From NCBI RefSeq assembly GCF_001544915.2, contig NZ_FCOE02000009.1, positions 1 to 64,000 of the forward strand: 64,000 nt of DNA, written 5' to 3'. The translations under genes and the position numbers were made by a program. The stretch comes from Caballeronia pedi. GTDB lineage: Bacteria; Pseudomonadota; Gammaproteobacteria; Burkholderiales; Burkholderiaceae. Position 1 is the first letter of the stretch, and every line of letters begins with the position of its first letter. The notes under the pieces are model-generated. The model had not been told where the DNA came from. It ran no database searches and saw only the letters and a program-made list of their open reading frames with translations. Positions 60,587-64,000 of this stretch are shown piece after piece.

Positions 60587-61780
60587 ATGGAAGGCTTTGT
60601 CACCGACTGGCTCAATCTCGTATTGCGCTGTCTGCACGTCATCGTCGCGATCGCATGGATCGGCGAATCGTTCTATTTCGTCGCGCTGGACAACAGTTTG
60701 AAACCGCCCACCGACCCGAACGCGCGCCGTCGCGGCGTGTTCGGCGATTTCTGGCACGTTCACGGCGGCGGTTTCTATCACATGCAGAAATACTCCGTCG
60801 CGCCGCAGGACATGCCGGAGAGCCTGCACTGGTCGTTCTGGCCGTCGTACACCACGTGGATGTCGGGCTTCGGCCTCTTCTTCGTGCTGTATCTGATGGC
60901 GCCGAGCACCTATCTCATCGACAAGAGCGTGCTCGACATGGGCCCGGTCGTCGCCGTGTCGGCTGCGCTCGGCTTCCTGATGGCCGGCTGGATCGTGTAT
61001 GACACGCTGTGCCGCGTGCTCGGCACCAACGACAAGCTGCTGGGCATCTGTGTCGGCATCTACGTGCTGATCGCGGCGTTCATCGCGTGTCACGTGTTCG
61101 CGGGCCGCGCCGCGTATCTGATCACCGGCGCGATGATCGCGACGATCATGTCGGCGAATGTGTTCTTCGTCATCATTCCGGGCCAGCGCAAGATGGTTGC
61201 CGCGATGCTCAAGGGCGAGACGCCGAACGCGATCTACGGCAAGCGCGGCAAGCAGCGCTCCGTGCACAACACGTACTTCACGCTGCCGGTCGTGTTCGCG
61301 ATGCTGTCGAACCACTACGCGATGACCTACACGCACAAGTACAACTGGCTGATTCTCGTGCTGATCATGTTGGCGGGCGCGCTGATTCGCCAGTTCTTCG
61401 TGATGCGCCATCGCGGCCAGGTATTGTGGTACATGCCGGTCGCGGGCCTGGTGCTGGTGCTCGGCGCGTTCGCGTGGACGATGCCTGCGCCGTCGGTGCC
61501 GGTCGCGCAAGCCGCGGGCGCCCCGACGATCAAGGTCTCCGACATCCAGCCGATCATCCAGCAACGCTGCGCGACGTGCCACTCCGCGCATCCGACGATG
61601 ATGGGCAGCGCGCCCGCCGGCGTCTTGCTCGATACGCCCGCCGAGATCAAGCAGAACGCGCAGCGCGTGCATCAGCAGGCAGTCACGCTGAAGGCGATGC
61701 CGCTCGGCAACGTCACGCAGATGACGGACGCCGAGCGTCAGAAGGTGGCGGCCTGGTTTGCAGGCGGCGCAGTCGACTAA
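60587..61780 (+). CDS. puuD: Urate hydroxylase PuuD (membrane, cytochrome c)
   Basis: 397 residues. Eight or so membrane helices with LRCLHVIVAIAWIGESFYFV and FWHVHGGGFYHMQKYSVAPQ, then a periplasmic cytochrome c domain with haem motif CATCH (328-332). GGAGGAG precedes the ATG. Converts urate to 5-hydroxyisourate, passing electrons to the chain; uraH lies 55 nt upstream. Confidence 0.93.
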   Translation: MEGFVTDWLNLVLRCLHVIVAIAWIGESFYFVALDNSLKPPTDPNARRRGVFGDFWHVHGGGFYHMQKYSVAPQDMPESLHWSFWPSYTTWMSGFGLFFVLYLMAPSTYLIDKSVLDMGPVVAVSAALGFLMAGWIVYDTLCRVLGTNDKLLGICVGIYVLIAAFIACHVFAGRAAYLITGAMIATIMSANVFFVIIPGQRKMVAAMLKGETPNAIYGKRGKQRSVHNTYFTLPVVFAMLSNHYAMTYTHKYNWLILVLIMLAGALIRQFFVMRHRGQVLWYMPVAGLVLVLGAFAWTMPAPSVPVAQAAGAPTIKVSDIQPIIQQRCATCHSAHPTMMGSAPAGVLLDTPAEIKQNAQRVHQQAVTLKAMPLGNVTQMTDAERQKVAAWFAGGAVD

Positions 61781-61800
61781 GTTTGCCGGTCCGAGTCACG

Positions 61801-61832
61801 AAATGCCCCGCCTCGTTTCGAGCGGGGCATTT
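61801..61832. terminator. Bidirectional terminator
   Basis: AAATGCCCCGC/GCGGGGCATTT with a 10-nt loop and T-run, between the puuD and threonine aldolase genes. Confidence 0.9.
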
Positions 61833-61837
61833 TTCAT

Positions 61838-62842
61838 TCAGCGCGCGAAGTAGTCCTTGACCGCATGAATGACCGTATCGATGTCCGCGCGCGACACATC
61901 GCGATGCGTGACGAAGCGCGACGCGTAGAGCATCTGCATCAGGATGCCGCGCTCTTTCAGGAACGTTTCGAGCGGCGCGCAATGCGCTTCGGGAATCTGC
62001 GCGAAGACCATGTTGGTCGCGTGCGACTGCACGGTGATCGCGTCGATCCGGGCGAGACCGGCGGCGAGGTGCGCGGCGTTGTCGTGATCCCGCGCGAGGT
62101 CATCGACGTGATGCTCCAGCGCGTAGAGACACGCCGCCGCGAGCAAGCCCGACTGACGCATGCCGCCGCCCAACACCTTGCGCCAGCGGCTTGCGGCCTC
62201 GATCAATGCTTTCGAGCCGACCAGCACTGAACCCACTGGCGCGCCCAGCCCTTTCGAAAAGCAGACCGACACGGAGTCGAACGGCGCGCACAGATCGCTG
62301 ACCGGCTTGTCCGACGCCACCGCCGCATTGAAAACGCGCGCACCGTCGAGATGCGTCGACAGCCCGCGATCGCGCGCGAGCTGCGTCGCCTGCGCGACGT
62401 AACCGGCGGGCAGCACCTTGCCGCCGATCGTATTTTCGAGCGCGAGCAGCCGCGTGCGCGCGAAGTGGTTGTCGATCGGCTTGATCGCCGCCGCGATCTT
62501 CTCGAGCGGCAACGAGCCGTCCGGCGCGTTTTCAATTGGCTGCGGCTGAATGCTGCCGAGCACGGCCGCGCCGCCGCCTTCGTACTTGTACGTGTGCGCA
62601 ACCTGCCCGACGATGTACTCGTCGCCGCGCGCGCAATGCGCCATCAACGCCGCGAGGTTGCTCTGCGTGCCGCTCGGGAAGAACAGGCCCGCTTCCTTGC
62701 CGGTGCGTTCGGCGAGCGCGGCCTGAAGCTCGATGACAGTGGGATCGTCGCCCCAGACGTCGTCGCCGACTGCGGCTGCGGACATCGCGGCGAGCATCGG
62801 CTTGCTGGGACGGGTGACGGTATCGCTGCGTAGATCGATCAT
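61838..62842 (-). CDS. ltaE: Low-specificity L-threonine aldolase
   Basis: 334 residues from the ATG at 62842. Fold-type I PLP enzyme: MIDLRSDTVTRPSKPMLAAM, GDDVWGDDPTVIELQ, GTQSNLAALMAH, THLDGARVFNAAVA and the PLP Lys in VSVCFSKGLGAPVGS. It cleaves L-threonine/L-allo-threonine to glycine and acetaldehyde. Confidence 0.94.
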   Translation of the reverse strand: MIDLRSDTVTRPSKPMLAAMSAAAVGDDVWGDDPTVIELQAALAERTGKEAGLFFPSGTQSNLAALMAHCARGDEYIVGQVAHTYKYEGGGAAVLGSIQPQPIENAPDGSLPLEKIAAAIKPIDNHFARTRLLALENTIGGKVLPAGYVAQATQLARDRGLSTHLDGARVFNAAVASDKPVSDLCAPFDSVSVCFSKGLGAPVGSVLVGSKALIEAASRWRKVLGGGMRQSGLLAAACLYALEHHVDDLARDHDNAAHLAAGLARIDAITVQSHATNMVFAQIPEAHCAPLETFLKERGILMQMLYASRFVTHRDVSRADIDTVIHAVKDYFAR

Positions 62843-62923
62843 GCGTTGTGCCCTTGTGCGTGCGCTTCGAGAAGCGCTATGGTACATCCCGCCGATCGAT
62901 CCAGCCGCCCCGCGCCCGAACCG

Positions 62924-64000
62924 TCACGGCTCCACGACGTTGAACTCGCCGTCGAAGGTGTCGAGCGTGCCGAGCAGAGCCTTGAACACGCCGCCGTCGC
63001 CTTCGAGCAGGATGTGCCCGTCGCGCAGTGCATCGACGAAACCGGTCTCGCCGCACAGGATGCGATTCAGCAAGTCGCGCGTCATCCCGACCACCACGTG
63101 CGCCGGCTGCGATGACGGCATCGACGACCACGTCAGCGTGCCATTCTGCAGATTCAGCCTGAAGCGTTTGCCGATATCGGTGAACTGCCAGTCGATGCGC
63201 GCGTGCATGTGCTGCGCCCGCAAGCCATCGACGCGAACTGCGAGATAGTCGAAGAACATTTCCTCGGTGATCGCACACACCATGTCGCGGCTGCGTCCGG
63301 CGAATCCCGTCACCGAGCGGCGTCCTTCGCGCAGCTCGCGCGCGCCGAGCATGAACGCGTTGCGCCACGTCGCCGATTCCGCCTGATAACCCATTTGTTC
63401 GAGCGCCGCCGCGCCCAGTTCGCGCGCTTCGCGCAGTTGCGGCTGAGCGAACACGAGGTGATTCATCACTTGCGCGACCCAGCGGTATTCGCCTTTCTCG
63501 TAGTCCCGGCGCGCGCGATCGAGGATCTCATCCGCGCCGCCCATGTATTCGACATAGCGCGTCGCCGCCATCTCGGGGGGCAACGCATGCAGATTCGCAG
63601 GATTGCCGTCGTACCAGCTCAGGTACTGCTGGTAGATCGCCTTCACATTGTGCGAGACCGTGCCGTAATAACCGCGCGTATGCCACAGCGCGCGCAGCGA
63701 ATCCGGCAGTTGCATGACTTCCGCGATCTCGGCGGCGTTCATGCCGCGGTTCATCATGCGCACGGTCTGATCGTGCAGGAACTTGTAGAGATCACGTTGC
63801 GCTTCGAGATAGCCGACGATGCGCTCGCTGCCCCACGTCGGCCAGTTGTGCTGAGCGAAGACGACGTCGGCGTCTCGCCCGAAGCGCTCCAGTGATTCTC
63901 CGAGATAACGCGCCCAGCGCTGCGCATTGCGCACGTTCGCGCCTCGCAACGGACAGAGATTGTGCAGCGACCGCGTGCCGTTTTCGGCGAGATTGAGCGC
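62924..64000 (-). CDS. Alkyl sulfatase (SdsA1-like), N-terminus outside
   Basis: 358 residues visible; the gene runs in from the right edge. NGTRSLHNLCPLRGANVRNA, VVFAQHNWPTWGSERIVGYL, HTRGYYGTVSHNVKAIYQQY, EEMFFDYLAVRVDGLRAQ and a closing SCP-2-like domain match the C-terminal half of MBL-fold alkyl sulfatases of the SdsA1/BDS1 type. They hydrolyse primary or secondary alkyl sulfates, usually in the periplasm. The zinc-binding motifs are outside. Confidence 0.9.
   Translation of the reverse strand, partial: ALNLAENGTRSLHNLCPLRGANVRNAQRWARYLGESLERFGRDADVVFAQHNWPTWGSERIVGYLEAQRDLYKFLHDQTVRMMNRGMNAAEIAEVMQLPDSLRALWHTRGYYGTVSHNVKAIYQQYLSWYDGNPANLHALPPEMAATRYVEYMGGADEILDRARRDYEKGEYRWVAQVMNHLVFAQPQLREARELGAAALEQMGYQAESATWRNAFMLGARELREGRRSVTGFAGRSRDMVCAITEEMFFDYLAVRVDGLRAQHMHARIDWQFTDIGKRFRLNLQNGTLTWSSMPSSQPAHVVVGMTRDLLNRILCGETGFVDALRDGHILLEGDGGVFKALLGTLDTFDGEFNVVEP

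Noticed and set aside
60539..61672. 377-codon minus-strand frame
   Set aside because: Antisense of puuD; His/Arg-rich shadow composition.

Overview
The window looks like a Burkholderiaceae chromosome (Caballeronia/Paraburkholderia/Burkholderia type). The DNA is GC-rich, and the host genes (PCuAC/CopC copper proteins, PspA with a TPR protein, PBP1A, GlgX, dodecin, a BMP-type nucleoside transporter, 8-oxoguanine deaminase, PuuD) are typical of that family. No species call is possible from the sequence alone.

About half of the window (1 to about 31,236) is the right-hand part of an apparently intact lambda/HK97-like siphophage prophage. It is integrated in a tRNA-His gene: the 3' 49 nt of that tRNA, including the GTG anticodon, lie just past the integrase. 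The intact tRNA, the tail-fibre genes and the lysis genes should lie to the left, outside the window. Right to left on the minus strand run cro, CII/YdaT-like, KilAC antirepressor, a replication O protein with iterons inside its gene, a chain of genes joined by ATGA overlaps (including NinX and YbcO families), hicAB, HNH, terS/terL, portal, protease, capsid, connectors, tail tube, the G/GT chaperones with a canonical -1 slippery site, tape measure and gpM.

On the plus strand run the CI repressor, a lipoprotein, a HigB-HigA-SecB-like three-gene module, a PL-like promoter with two operators, four tiny membrane proteins, a Gp37/Gp68 protein, HNH, several small early genes, a DUF4224 protein and the integrase. 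One 14-bp operator consensus, AATAC-N4-GTATT, occurs near cI/cro (three sites) and 3.2 kb away at the PL-like promoter (two sites). This reproduces the OL/OR logic of lambda with different DNA.

From 31.2 to 32.8 kb an acyltransferase gene lies between the tRNA-His att copy and a second, decayed tRNA-His 3' end that is followed by a tRNA-style terminator. This may be the scar of an earlier integration.

From 32.8 to 64 kb is host chromosome: HIBCH-like hydrolase with TetR, small Burkholderiaceae proteins, an SMR pump, tRNA-fMet, a copper cluster (DUF2946, CopC, PCuAC), PBP1A, PspA with a TPR protein, GlgX, DUF2252, MscL and dodecin. Then comes a purine-scavenging and degradation block: a BMP/permease/permease/ATPase importer, a LysR regulator, 8-oxoguanine deaminase, 5-hydroxyisourate hydrolase and urate hydroxylase PuuD. 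Threonine aldolase and the C-terminal part of an alkyl sulfatase end the window.
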